Source: Casuarina equisetifolia (Eukaryota; Streptophyta; Magnoliopsida; Fagales; Casuarinaceae). From it: a stretch of DNA of 64,000 bases. The stretch is taken from positions 21,956,682 to 22,020,681 of the forward strand of contig CM052360.1 in NCBI GenBank assembly GCA_028551475.1. Direction: 5' to 3'. Below, one piece after another: positions 46,428-57,929 of the stretch. The notes under the pieces are model-generated. The model had not been told where the DNA came from and did no database searches. It was given only the letters and a program-made list of their open reading frames with translations. Both the position numbers and the translations under genes were made by a program. Each line of letters opens with the position of its first letter. Position 1 is the first letter of the stretch.

Positions 46428-49385
46428 AAGTAATATAATGATAAGTAAGGATATCATCTCACAGAAACTAGTGCTTACTAAGCTAACTTATTACAAATGG
46501 TGAATAGACTCTAGAATTTATCTAGCAAATAGAAATGATAAAACATTGATTAAATAACTAAACTTAATCTAAACTTGATTAATGAAACATGTTAAAGTGT
46601 ATAATTTCACTTAACTACTAGGTACGAATGTCGATTACTTATGCTAGCAAGATTAATTCTACACATGTGATGATAAAATTTTTTAATTTATTCACTATCC
46701 TATGTCTAGGTATAGCAAAGCTACTTAGCATATTAACTCACTATAGTTTTACATGTGAATTGAAATCAACTAAGTGCAGTAAGATTTGTGAATATTCCAA
46801 TGTACACCTAAAGTCACAAAAATCATATGGTATATGTCTATCCATGTTAATCTATGGTTGTACATTACAAGAGACAACTGCATGTTTTTTTTTATTGCTC
46901 TCTAACATGTAAATCAGTTCATCTAAGTAATAGTTAATCACTTAAATGCATTAAGCTCAATAATGTACAACTTCACATAAACAAAACATTTCACAAAACG
47001 TTATAATCATACCATTTATACGTCATAATCAAGTTCCATCGTAGCTCTAACACAATAAACTAAAACATCATATTTACATACACAAAAATAGTGCAATAAA
47101 TTAAACAAACCATTCTTCAAATTAAAAACATGAAAGCTGTCACCAAAATGTCTTCAATTCAAAGAAATTTTGGACAAATCTGCATATCAGAGGGAGTAGA
47201 AGAAGCTGGCTAAAAAGAGGGATGAAAACGAGCATCCATGCACCGCCATGTGGCATCGCCATGCGCTGTCATGCGCCAGTGCCACTCGCTGCCACACACC
47301 ACCACTAATCATCATAGAAACCACCAAAAATGGTTGAGAATGATGCTTCAAGTGTTGACTTGCAAAAAGACTGCGCTAATTTGCCCTAGAAACGTGCAGA
47401 TATGAGAAAAACTCCAACCAGCTTTCACCGTTTCTTGCCAAAACTGCCTCACAAATTGCATAAAAACAGTTGCAAAAATGTCAAAAATAGTTTCTCCTTA
47501 TGGAAACCACTCAAATTTGGCCAAAAATACTCAAATATGGCTAGAAACGCAAATGAGTCGAGTCTTCGCTAGAAAAGAATTCAACGGCCCGCTGTTGCAC
47601 AACCGTTGGACGTTCTCTACGACCCACATTGTCGTGTGCAGTCAAGCTTCTAGCAAGGTCGACCATCTGCGCTATGACCTGTCCTCTGTCATGCAAAAGC
47701 TCCCCTCTCTCTTTTCTGTATGTTTTTTCATGTTTTTCACTCAATAATCCTTTTTTCATATCCTCTACCTCTCTTTACTTTTTACTTTCTCGCTTATTTC
47801 CTCACATAGGTTCCATATCACTGGCTTTTCTTTTTGTTCTTGTATATTTTCTCTCTTCTTTTGCTTTTCAGCAAACCCAAAATAGGCGAAAAACAAGAGA
47901 AATGAAGAAAAATTTCGAGAGAAAAGAAACAAAAAGCAAAAAAGAAGCAAGTGGGATTCACGTGGGAAAAAAAAAAAAAAAGAGCTTCTATCAAGCAAGT
48001 CATGTGCAAAAAGAGAGGGAGAGCATTATTGAGTGATCGCAGAAAATAGAAAATAGGAGAGAGAAGGGAGAGAGGCAAATAAGTCACAAGAGAAAAGAGA
48101 AAGGCCAGTCGATTGTAGAAAGAGGCCGGCGGGGAAACGAGTGTCGGTGTGGGATGGTTAGGCAAAAGCCAACTGGAATGCCATTTACGTTCGCTTTCTC
48201 TGGTGACCGAAACCTAGATGAGAAGGGGTTGTAGTGCGAAGCAAGACCTATCTCCAATCAATTTGGGCTGATCTTAACCTATCTTCAATCAATTTGGGCT
48301 GATCTCCGATGCTCTGACCTTTCTTTCGGCCAATCTGTGCAAGTTACCTGCCGATCCGCATTTTGGTTCATCTACGGCAACCTTCTGGCAAAGAAAACGG
48401 CGAATGCAATTTGAGTTTTTCTAGTAGATCTACATAACTTCGTGGCTTATCAAAGTAATTTATTGGCAGATCGGCTACTTAGGGCTTGTCTAGAGCAATT
48501 TCTAAAGATTTTCGTGAAAAGCAGTAGCGTCACACGGCGGCGCGTGAAAGCGCATGGCGGTGGCGTGTGGTGGCATGTGAAAGCATGTTTTCCTCCCATG
48601 TTCTAGACAGCTTCTTCTACTCCCTCTAAAGTGCAAATTTGTGCAATGTTTATGTGATTAAAGACATTTTGGTGACAGCTTTAGTGTTTTTAATTTACAA
48701 AAATGCTTTGTTCAAGTTTCTGCATTGCTTTTGTTTATTCTAACTTTATGTTTTAGTTTACTTTGTTAGAGCTACTATGTAGCTTAATTACGATAGTATT
48801 AATGTTATGAATATGAAGCTTTGTGAAATATTTTATGTGTGTGAAGTTGTATATTACTGTGTTTAATGTGTTTAAGTGATTAGCTACACTTAAATGAGTT
48901 GATTTGCATGTTAAAGACTGACATGAAATGACATACAATTACTTATTATAATATAAAATCATAAATTAATATGGATAAACATATACCATATGATTTGTGT
49001 GGCTTTAAGTGTAAACTGGAATATTCATAAATCGTAATACACATAGTTTATTTCAATTCACATATAAAGATATAATAAATTAATGAATTAAGTAAGTTTG
49101 TTATACCTTGACATAGGAGAGCAAATAAATTAGAAAATTCTGTCATCACCTTATTAGAATCAATCTTGTAAGCATAAATGATCAACATTAGTACCTAATA
49201 GTTAAGTGAAATTAGATGTTCTAACATGTTTTGTTCATTAATTTTTCTTAGATTTAGTTAGTAATTTATTTTCTTTCATTTTAATTCGCTAGATAAATTC
49301 TAGAAGTTATTTACTGTTAGTAATTAGTTAGCTTAGTAATCATCAATCTTTGTGGGATTATATCTTGCTTATTATTATACTACTT
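46428..49385. mobile_element. Non-autonomous element with about 0.86-kb terminal inverted repeats
   Basis: The left arm 46428-47290 and right arm 48530-49385 are reverse complements with moderate divergence. Outer ends are 'aagtaatataatgataag' and 'cttattattatactactt'. Inner landmarks are 'agggagtagaagaagct' (47190) and 'agcttcttctactccctct' (48608). The 1.24-kb interior is unrelated to the arms and consists of a pyrimidine-rich block (47690-47870), a purine-rich block (47870-48110) and a 31-bp tandem repeat at 48247-48305. No transposase is encoded; open frames in the interior follow the skewed composition. Long arms around unrelated cargo suggest a Mutator-like or foldback element. I could not fix a target-site duplication. 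Confidence 0.7.
48247..48305. repeat. 31-bp tandem repeat, two units
   Basis: Units at 48247 and 48278 share 'caatcaatttgggctgatc' and differ at one base before it. Confidence 0.85.
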
Positions 49386-49900
49386 GTTTGATATGTTCAC
49401 TTGCATATAGAATTCTACTGAACATTATGTCAAAAATAAAAACATCTAGAATAAATGTGCTATGTCAAAAAGCATCCTAAATGCAAAATACTTTTCTTTG
49501 CAAAAGGTGTTTAGAAAAGAAGAACAATTTACGAAAAATGGTCTGACTCGTACGGAAACAAATTCATGAATGCAACTTCATATAATAATGCTAGTGGCAA
49601 CAAAAAGAAATCATAATAGTTATTTTCATTCAGAAAAGAGTTGTTACTAAATTACATGCCGATGCTGAAGTTTGGGCTTCACATTACGTAAAGCCTGAAA
49701 AGTCTTCAAGGTTTCGGATTTTGAGCTAAAAACTTAGTAAGTTTTCTACGAGGATTTATTCCTAGAGAGCAGTTTTCCATCCAAGTGGACAAAACATATA
49801 AGATTTGACCAAAGGTAACTAAATTCAGACCATGCCTTCTAGCGAATATGGCTGATCACTCCATGTTATCAATGAAGGACACATGAGCAAGGAGAAAAGG
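49386..49900 (+). other. Spacer with one exon-like segment (about 49638-49729)
   Basis: After 'tttcattcag' the frame KRVVTKLHADAEVWASHYVK runs open to a TAA near 49727. It looks like a terminal exon, but there is no partner exon and I do not recognise the family. The rest is AT-rich. Confidence 0.2.
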
Positions 49901-49904
49901 GAAC

Positions 49905-50510
49905 AAGTTGATCATTAGATGAATAACTGCTCATTTAATATTCTAGAAGGCACTCTTCATTAGTTGAGGTTGGCCTTTGCTCTCCTGCTAATACACTTCA
50001 GATAAATATTGCCCACATATGCTCCATGTTTCTGCAGGGCTTTGTTACCTTTAAGTTTTCAAACTATTGCAAAATGTCAAAACTTTAGATTAGTCTTTTT
50101 CTATACTGGTTTTAAATGCAGGTGATTCACATGGTAAATGTACATATGTATGCATGTGTAATCCTAAGTTGTAGGATCTGTTTGCATCTATTTGCCTATT
50201 ACTATTGATTTTAAAATTATTCTTTCATAAGAGATCCTCATGCCCACCTCGGTTCCCATTGTAAACTTTATCTAACCAATGTATATCCAGTTTCACATAA
50301 CAGAAGTGGAATTCCACTAAGCTTCTACGTTAAGAAAACGGTTGTTTTAACTATAAGTACCTATCCAAGAACCTCCAATTCTAGGCATTCATATAGTAAT
50401 CATGGAAAATAGTGAGTTAATGTAATCCATGCATTAGTTGACAAGACCAAATCTCTAGGAGTTCATGAGCAAGATCTAGTCTCTAAGAGTTTGTTAACAA
50501 AATCATCGTA
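49905..50510 (+). repeat. Duplication X, copy 2
   Basis: Matches 35360-36005. Here X, the foldback element and Y are contiguous, which gives the uninterrupted arrangement. Confidence 0.85.
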
Positions 50511-50836
50511 ATGTTATGAATTTTAATATTATTTATGTTATGTAATAAAGCTTATGTAGAGATTATTTGTTAATAGTATGGATAATGAGAAATCATGTAA
50601 TCCATCCATTGGTTGCCAAGAACAAGTCACTAGCAATTTGTTAGCAAAAAAATGTCTCTAGGATTTTGTTATCTTATTTAAGTTATTTGGTAGGATTTTA
50701 TAGGTCATTGGCTTACTAATACTCGGTCTTGCAAACTAATGCATGGATTACGTGGACTCCTCATTATGCATACAATTGACATGTGATATCTGTATGAGAT
50801 GTACTAAATAACATAAATAACATTTAATTCATTGCA
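50510..50836. mobile_element. Foldback (MITE-like) element, second complete copy
   Basis: Same arms as 40446-40770 with a few substitutions ('ttatgttatgtaataaagc' at the left, 'actaaataacataaataac' at the right). Confidence 0.75.
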
Positions 50837-50872
50837 TAAAATCTCAAGCAAGCCAGAAATTTAGGCCAAACA

Positions 50873-51105
50873 ATGTCACTAGCTTACCAAAAGTGTTTGA
50901 TACTGCAAAGAACCTCCAGTGTTATTTTACCATGTACCAAGTTCTACACTTGAAATTTATGTGGCATTCTAGTGTGACTTTGGACAACTTCAAGAAAGTA
51001 TGCAAGTCTGGTCCAATCAGCCGAGACAAATTTGGAATGATAAGCTTCACTATTTTGCGCGGAAAGCTTATTGATAATAAAGATAGCAAATTCACTTTCC
51101 TTTGA
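50873..51105 (+). CDS. Short unknown reading frame, 70 codons
   Basis: ATG at 50893, TGA at 51103-51105. It contains YFTMYQVLHLKFMWHSSV and GPISRDKFGMISFTILRGKL. The reading is open in frame before the ATG (NVTSLPKVFDTAKNLQ), so it may be the last exon of a longer gene. The copy at 40800-41110 has the same protein-like text broken by a small deletion. I do not recognise the family and cannot show that it is expressed. Confidence 0.3.
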
Positions 51106-51249
51106 GATTTAACCCAAAATGACAAGATATTATTTATGTCTAAGTGATCTGTATAGAATCTTATGAGATATATAAAAATGTTCATTAGCGATGAAAAACC
51201 AACTCATATCTTTTCTATGTAACTTTTATCCCCTATATAACGGATAACC

Positions 51250-53760
51250 CAAAACATGCCTATATTTTTTTAGGTTTAGTAACCAACTTTTGTTCAGTTT
51301 TCTTTGTGCTCTTTTCGTTTTTGTTTCTTTTTTTCTTACAAAACAAAAAGATGTACTTGAGCATAGAATCGTATATCGTAAATCAATAACACGTCGATAA
51401 AGAAAGTGAAATGAAGGGCAAATGCAAAATCATGGAAAGTAGGATAATTTTACTAAGGCTTTCATCAATTTATTTTCATTGTAATTGTGTGTAAAATGAA
51501 AGCCCATATTGAGAATACAATTTCTTATGATAAAGCTTAAATGAAAAAAGTGTCATTCTAATACTTTAAGTTAGCTTTTATGTAAGGCTCTTGGCCTTCT
51601 AACATGATATCAAAACTCAAGTTGAATCTATTCTATCTTGCAAAAACTTGAGTCAAATATTAGTGTACATGCAAGGGCATATATGAAGGATAAAAGTCTC
51701 ATATTAAAAATAAGTGATCCTTTATGATAAAGTTTAAATAAAGAAAATGCTCTCCTAACCTTTAAATTTTAGAGCTTTTTAACAATAATGATTTCAAAAA
51801 ATTATTTTTTTATATTTCATGGAAATAGTACTAGATTCCTAACAATTTAAGAGAGAAATTATAATTTAATTGGTAACTTATCTATTATTTGTTAATGAGA
51901 GAATAATAAGAGTAAGAAAAAGAAATAATGAACACTTACCAAGTTGCAAGCTTTTAGAGTGGCTTAATGATGGCTTGTCTCGCTGTCAGTCACCCACGAA
52001 AGTCTAAAGTAAAAGGCAAATAAAGAGATACATATTCCTAGAACGATGCACTGGGAACCTGCGTCGCTGCAATTATTACATTTGCTGTTGCGGGGCCTGT
52101 AGTGTAGAATTTAGTTTTCGATTTTTGTGGAAATAGAATTGAAGAAAGACTTCACTTTAACTTGTTCCTTAGGTATGGAAGAGAGGGACTTCTTTATTTA
52201 ACACATTAGTTGATGGTGGTAACTTTTTTATATGAGATTTCATTTCAAGAATTGTGGCCTGCATGATAGCTTACGATCACTATGCTAGACTTAATTATAA
52301 AGGGTTAGTAAAGGCATGAGAAACACTAGGGCCTTGCATTTGCACGTGATCTTAACATTCTAACTTTCTCATATCATATTCAAAAAGTAGGATAAGATGA
52401 AGCCCATATTGGGAATTAGCTTCTTATGATAAAGCTTAAATGAAAAAAATATCATTTTAATACTTAAGTTAGTTTTTATGTAGGACTCTTAGCCATTTAA
52501 CATGATACCAAAACCCAAGTTGAATCTATTCTACCTTATAAAAAATTAAGTCAAATATTAGTGTGTGTGCAGGGACATATATGAGGGATAAAAATCTTAT
52601 ATTAAATAAGGATTCTTTATGATAAAGTTTAAATAAGAAAAATATTGTCTTAACTCTTAAATTAACTTTTAACTTAAGTCTTTGAGTTTTTTAACAATAA
52701 TGATTTCAAAAGATTTTTTTTATATATTTCATGAAAATATTACTAGATTCCTAACAATTTAAAAAAGAAATTATAATTTACTCTGTAACTTATCTATAAT
52801 TTGTTCATGAGAGAACAATCAAAGCAAGAAAAAGAAATACTGAACAATTACCAAGTTGCAAGCTTTTGGAGTTGCTTAATGATGCTTTGTCTCTCTGTCA
52901 GTCACCCATGAAAGTCTAAAGTAAAGGGCCAAACAAAGACATACATATTTCTAGAAAGATTCACTGAGAACCTGCGTGGTTGCAATTATTACATCTGCTG
53001 TCGCGGGGCCTGTAGTGTAGAATTTAATTTGCGATTGTTTGTGGAAACATAATTGAAGAAAGACTTCTTTAACTTGTCCCTTAGGTATGGAAGAGAGGGA
53101 CTTTTATATTTAAGACAATATATGATGGTGGTAACTTTTTGATAGCAGACTTTCATTTCAATAAAACGGATTACAAATAACATGCCTATATTTTTAAGGT
53201 TTAGTTACCAGCTTCCAAACATTTTGCCTAATCCTTATCTCGTTCTTCTTTGTTTTTTCTTACAAAAACAAAAAGACAAACTTTAATTGTAAAATCCTTT
53301 GACGTAAATCAATAGCACGTTAATCCAAAAAGTGAAATGAGGGAAAATGCAAAATCTTTAAAAGAGGAGATTCTTACTAAGGCTTTCTCTGGTTCTCCTC
53401 AGTTTTAAAGAGTTCTAAAGATTCTTTTCGACAATTTACGGTGAGGGTACGGGCTTCTTACACTTCACAAAAATTTACTGACTTGGTAACTTATGTTTTA
53501 TTTGCTAATAAGAAATCGTTGGCCCAAAGAACAAAAGGAAGAAAAAAGATAATGAATAATAAAGTTAGTCCTTTTTTTAGTCTTTTTTTTTTATAGGTAT
53601 GAATAATTACCTAGGCACGTCCTTTTAGAGTGGCTTAATGATGCCTCGTCTCTTTCTGATTGCAATCATTAGATGCTTTGTTGCGGAGCCTACAATGTAG
53701 AATTTAATTTGGGATTGTTTGTGGACGTAGAATTAAAGAAAGACTTCACCTTCGGAGGAA
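51250..53760 (+). repeat. Promoter-like segment repeated about three times upstream of the DUF247 gene
   Basis: Three diverged units end in the same order of motifs. Unit 1 (51250-52340) and unit 2 (52380-53165) share 'tgataaagcttaaatgaaaa', 'agtcacccacgaaagtctaa'-like text, 'ggggcctgtagtgtagaatt' and 'aggtatggaagagagggact'. Unit 3 (53165-53760) keeps the first part ('acatgcctatattttt') and the last part ('ttgcggagcctacaatgtag', 'gaagaaagacttca'-like) but lost the middle. Only unit 3 is followed by a good TATA box. Part of unit 1 is also present at 41190-41560. Confidence 0.8.
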
Positions 53761-53793
53761 CTCGTATCCTAAAGGAATACTTTGATCCTTGCC

Positions 53794-53800
53794 TATAAAC
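53794..53800 (+). promoter_or_regulatory. Likely TATA box of the DUF247 gene
   Basis: 'gcctataaacggagaggc' lies just after the last promoter-like repeat unit. A start about 30 bases downstream would give a leader exon of about 100 bases ending at 53921 (ACAG|GTGTAA). A leader intron 53922-55009 would end at 'gttgatacag', with the ATG 14 bases further. This is inferred from splice motifs and from the known habit of many DUF247 genes to have an intron near the 5' end. A downstream alternative is a pair of 'atatatagatagtgtc' motifs at 54895 and 54941. Confidence 0.5.
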
Positions 53801-53921
53801 GGAGAGGCAGCTCTCATATTTTGGTAGAATAGCAAAGCTGCATAATATCCAGAAAAGAGCAAACGTCTTTGCAGCTTCTTGCCTGTGATCTACAAGGGCA
53901 AAACAAACATCTCTATAACAG

Positions 53922-55009
53922 GTGTAATAACTTCTCTCTTCTTTTCTGCTTCTTTAATTCTCTCTCTTTTTTAGTTGTATATTCCTATTCTCTCGCATCA
54001 CTTAAGCTTCTAAATTTTGAAATATACCGGGAATCGTTTTAGAGCTCAAAGTTTACTTATGTTTACTATAAAGGGAATTTTTTTTGTCACGACATGACAG
54101 GTTATGTGTTGGACAAAACATTTGCTCTAGTTTTGATATTTTTTGTGTTATTGGCAATCTCGTTTGTAATAAAGGTAGAAATAATACTTGATGTGATAGG
54201 ATTCATGTCGAATGAGCATAGTGTATGACAATTGATACTTTATAGATTGAATAAATATGATAAGGAACTTAATAATAAGAGAACAAGAGGACCTAAAGAG
54301 TCGTTTAATTATTTTTTTAATTAAATATTTTACGGTTTCTTTTTTTCTTTGGAAACATAAAAGAGTTTTGAAAAAAGACCAATGAATGACGAGGAAGAAC
54401 ATTTATCCCACAGAAAATGAGTTTGCACTTATTAGTTTATCACTTTTTGTACGTTATTTTTCATTCTCAATGCACAAACCTTGCGTTTCAAGATTGAATT
54501 TCTAATTTGTATTAACATACTTTTCTACTCTTCTATGATTAGTGTTAAAGGTACAACCCTTTATTTTTTTTTTTAGCAAACTGATCATTAACGCAAAAGC
54601 ATAAGAACCACGAACTACTAATATCTTATATTTACACTATATATCATATAATTGTGTCTTCTTTCCAATTTCGCACTTAAATTTGAAAAAAGTAAAATAT
54701 CATGCATCCCTTCCCACCACTTCCTCCCAAAAAAATCAAAAAACATAAATAAATAAAAAATATATATATATCATACATCCTTAAAGTGTATAGCAAAGAA
54801 AGTCATGTAAGAAAAATGATCAAACCTATGTAAATTATTGTTAGACAATTTTTTTTACCATAAATTATCTCTTTTTTATTGTAATAAATGAAACATATAT
54901 AGATAGTGTCTCTAGTAATCAGTATTGTACTTAATAGAATATATATAGATAGTGTCCCAAATGATCCTTACTAATTGGTTAACCATATTATTCAAATTTG
55001 TTGATACAG
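53922..55009 (+). other. Proposed 5'-leader intron of the DUF247 gene
   Basis: It is bounded by GTGTAA and 'gatacag', AT-rich, and without coding signal. It contains the repeated 'atatatagatagtgtc' pair (46 bases apart) close to its end. Confidence 0.4.
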
Positions 55010-55022
55010 AAACCAAAAGCAA

Positions 55023-56381
55023 ATGGATAAGACTTCTAATGTTTCCTTAGACATTAACAACCATCATGATTTATTGGAAGAAGATATGGAGAAAGAATTG
55101 CAGAGCTTGGGTCCCTTGTCCTCTACGTGTAGTATCTATAGAGTTCCTGAGCGATTGCTTCATAACGATGAGAAACCCTATAGACCAAAGATAGTTTCTA
55201 TTGGCCCCTTTCATCATGGAAGGAAAGAATTACAAGTTATGGAAGAACACAAAAAGAGGTATCTCAATGATCTTCTCCGTGAAACCCCTGATTTACGCTT
55301 GGGATCCTATATTGAAGTTATAAGGAAAAAGGAACCAGAATTGCGTGCCTGTTATGCTGAAACTATTAAGTTGACGAGCCCTAACTTTGTCAAAATCATT
55401 CTAGTGGATGCTGCCTTCATCATTGGTTTCTTACTTAGGCAGAAATATGATGATATGGCTGACAAAAGTGATCGCATATTTGGAAAACCATGGCTGTTAC
55501 AAGACATATGGCTAGACATGTTATTGCTTGAGAATCAACTTCCATTCTTCATTCTTAAGGATGTTTATGGCCATCGCATGAAAGTCCCAGGCATCAGCGG
55601 TGAAGATCGAGTTGGAATCTTTGATCTCTCGTATAACTTCTTCCAAGATCTAATGCAATTGAAGGTTGAGGAACCCAAATTGGAAAAGATCAGTTCTTAT
55701 GAAATTAAACATTTTGTTGACTTCCTAAGACACTTATATCTACCTTCACCTTTGAACGAGCCACAGGAATCGGCAACCACAATCAACGTAACGGAGCTAC
55801 ATGGACTTCAATCGGTAACCACACCCACCATAACAGAGCTACATCGAGCTGGAGTCAAATTTGTAGTGGGGTCTAGCAATAACTTATTTGACCTTCAGTT
55901 CAAGAATGGTCGTCTAGAAATCCCAAAACTTATTTTAGGTGTGGAAACAAAAATCTCAATCCGTAATTTGGTCGCCTTTGAGCAATGCAATTTCCAAGAT
56001 AATTATGTGAATGATTATGTTATCATCATGAGTCGCCTTATTAGTACTCCGAAGGATGTGGACTTAATGGTCAAGTACGGCATTATTGAGAATAAGCTTG
56101 GGAATAACAAGGAAGGGTCATTTCTTATTAACAAGCTTGCAGATGGGGTCATTCTAGACTATGATGAATTCTATTTTGCCAATCTTTGTGAAGAGTTGAA
56201 CAACTACTGCAAAAACAGATGTCACAACTGGATGGCAAACTTGAGACAAAAGTATTTCAACACACCATGGGCTATAATTATTTTTATTGTAGGAGTAATT
56301 ACGCTCACACTCGGTTTCATACAAGCAGTGTGTTCTATTCTCTCTCTGAAGTCTTCGAATCCCAATGGGCATAAGACTTGA
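55023..56381 (+). CDS. DUF247 (UPF0481) membrane-anchored protein
   Basis: A single-exon frame of 452 residues with all DUF247 landmarks in order: IYRVP (38-42), YRPKIVSIGPFHHG (53-66), MEEHKKRYL (73-81), RACYAE (108-113), LVDAAFII (127-134), DMLLLENQLPFF (165-176), then the variable middle and a C-terminal hydrophobic span TPWAIIIFIVGVITLTLGFI (about 414-433) that should anchor it in a membrane with a short tail. The length is typical of the family. Its biochemical activity is unknown; family members act as self-incompatibility determinants in grasses and others are linked to growth and stress. A small tandem repeat with TINVTELHG and TITELHRAG (about 255-280) lies in the variable region. 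No lesion is seen. Upstream context: triplicated promoter-like segment and a likely leader intron. No second DUF247 copy is in the window. Confidence 0.96.
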   Translation: MDKTSNVSLDINNHHDLLEEDMEKELQSLGPLSSTCSIYRVPERLLHNDEKPYRPKIVSIGPFHHGRKELQVMEEHKKRYLNDLLRETPDLRLGSYIEVIRKKEPELRACYAETIKLTSPNFVKIILVDAAFIIGFLLRQKYDDMADKSDRIFGKPWLLQDIWLDMLLLENQLPFFILKDVYGHRMKVPGISGEDRVGIFDLSYNFFQDLMQLKVEEPKLEKISSYEIKHFVDFLRHLYLPSPLNEPQESATTINVTELHGLQSVTTPTITELHRAGVKFVVGSSNNLFDLQFKNGRLEIPKLILGVETKISIRNLVAFEQCNFQDNYVNDYVIIMSRLISTPKDVDLMVKYGIIENKLGNNKEGSFLINKLADGVILDYDEFYFANLCEELNNYCKNRCHNWMANLRQKYFNTPWAIIIFIVGVITLTLGFIQAVCSILSLKSSNPNGHKT

Positions 56382-56596
56382 AGTGTCACCATTTCACCAT
56401 TTAATGATGTTTGTTTTTGTTCTTGATGCGGCTGTAATTCCTCTTGTGCTTGCATATATTATGTTCAAAGGCTCCGTTCCTTATGCAACAATTTAAAAAG
56501 TTGTGTATTCCTTCTTTTTTGTTTTATGTAATATATAATGCTATGTTTGTAATAGCTTTCTATGAATTAAATGATCTCGCTTGAGTGGTTAATGCA

Positions 56597-56602
56597 AATA
56601 AA
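56597..56602 (+). terminator. AATAAA polyadenylation signal, DUF247 gene
   Basis: AATAAA lies 216 bases after the TGA. The sequence in between is T-rich with 'tgtaatatataatg' and 'ttgtaata', typical of a plant 3' end. Confidence 0.45.
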
Positions 56603-56609
56603 CTCTGCT

Positions 56610-57227
56610 TTAACCTATTTAAATTTCCATTTCGTACTTCATAGTCTTTCACCTTATCTTATGAGTTATTTGGATGCGCTTTTAATGCTGGAGTCTCCTA
56701 TAGTGCTACAATGGTAGAACTAAGAACACAAAGTATGTTATTAAGGAAATTGAACAGTATAATATGGCTTCTGTGCTCTTCAAGGCTGTGGACATAAAGC
56801 TTATGATAATAAGCAATCTGAAAGTAAGAACTAAATGCTGAGTTTTTAGTTGTTCAACTCTGAATTATTGTTAGGCGTTCTAAATACTCTCATAATTGGA
56901 GTTTCTCCTTTTTCCCGCTTTTCTTTTTCTTTCTTGCATTTTTAAGATATCATTGTAAAATGCTATCATAGTATCTATCAAATAAAATAAATAAACAGTC
57001 GAAGTTAGTTGAATCTACACTTGGTTAAGAAAACCATACCTAAAAGAAGTAGCCTAGCTAATACTCTGCTTGACTGATGCACTAGTCAACTAATTAGTCT
57101 TCTCCTGTTGATGAAATTACCATTTAACTCTTCATTAGATTAAGATAACCTTGATTGTTTTAATGTTTTCCAAAGAGGGCTCTTGGAAGGTACATGAGAA
57201 GAAGTTCATCTCATTTTCTTTCTTTAT
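56610..57227. other. Spacer, nothing recognised
   Basis: AT-rich, with only short frames. Confidence 0.5.
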
Positions 57228-57500
57228 GGACAGCTTGATCAACTTTGAGGGGAATGTGACTTTTCTCCGCTGTCTTGGATAATTGAGTATTGAATTGACA
57301 GTGATACTAAAGTCTGTGACCTCTTTAACAGCCTTGTTAAAGGGATTCTCTTGGATAGCCAATAAAATCACCTTATTGACAGCTTGATTAATAGTGGTTT
57401 CTCTCCATTACCTTGGAGAATTGAGCAGGGATTTGGGAGTAATACTATAGTTGCTAGCAACTGTCTTTTCCAAGGATGTGACCTAACATTTTAATTGCCA
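57228..57500. repeat. Imperfect tandem repeat, two units of about 150 and 125 bp
   Basis: Both units run from 'gacagcttgat.aa' through 'cttgga.aattgag' and 'gt.atactaa/atag' to 'tgtgacct'. It is noncoding; the minus-strand frame across it is not kept between the two units. Confidence 0.55.
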
Positions 57501-57925
57501 CTGTAATACTTAGAATGTGACTTTAAAGCGTAGAGCTTCCAACAAAATATGGGCTATTATCCCATTAGGTGCAACTGTTTTCCTATTGCTGCAGTTTACT
57601 GCATCATAGACAACTAGATATGGTGAATGTTGTTCCAATGATGCAAAAGGGAAATGCTGGAATTAAAAGACAAACCATGCGGAACAGTCTGGATTCGAGT
57701 ATGAGGGTTGCACCTGGTGCTCTTTACCTCCGCCCAACCAGATTGTGTAAAGGTGATTTTTGCTTTGCTTATTTAAGGTGCTTCCCTCCCACAGCCATTT
57801 CTGTCGTCCAATTTTGGTGGATTCCTTTACATATACACCCATCCATGCACTTCGTATCGAATTTAGGATCGAAAGCTTCAGGTAGTGTCTGTTGCTAACT
57901 AAACTAGATATTTATTCACGTGTAC
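57501..57925. other. Spacer with an unsupported open frame
   Basis: A 109-codon plus-strand frame (57569-57898) has no recognisable domain. I do not call it a gene. Confidence 0.3.
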
Positions 57926-57929
57926 TAAG

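Noticed and set aside
47629-48165. Overlapping open frames on both strands, 77-135 codons
   Set aside because: They follow a pyrimidine-rich to purine-rich switch inside the long-armed element; no domains and simple-sequence composition.
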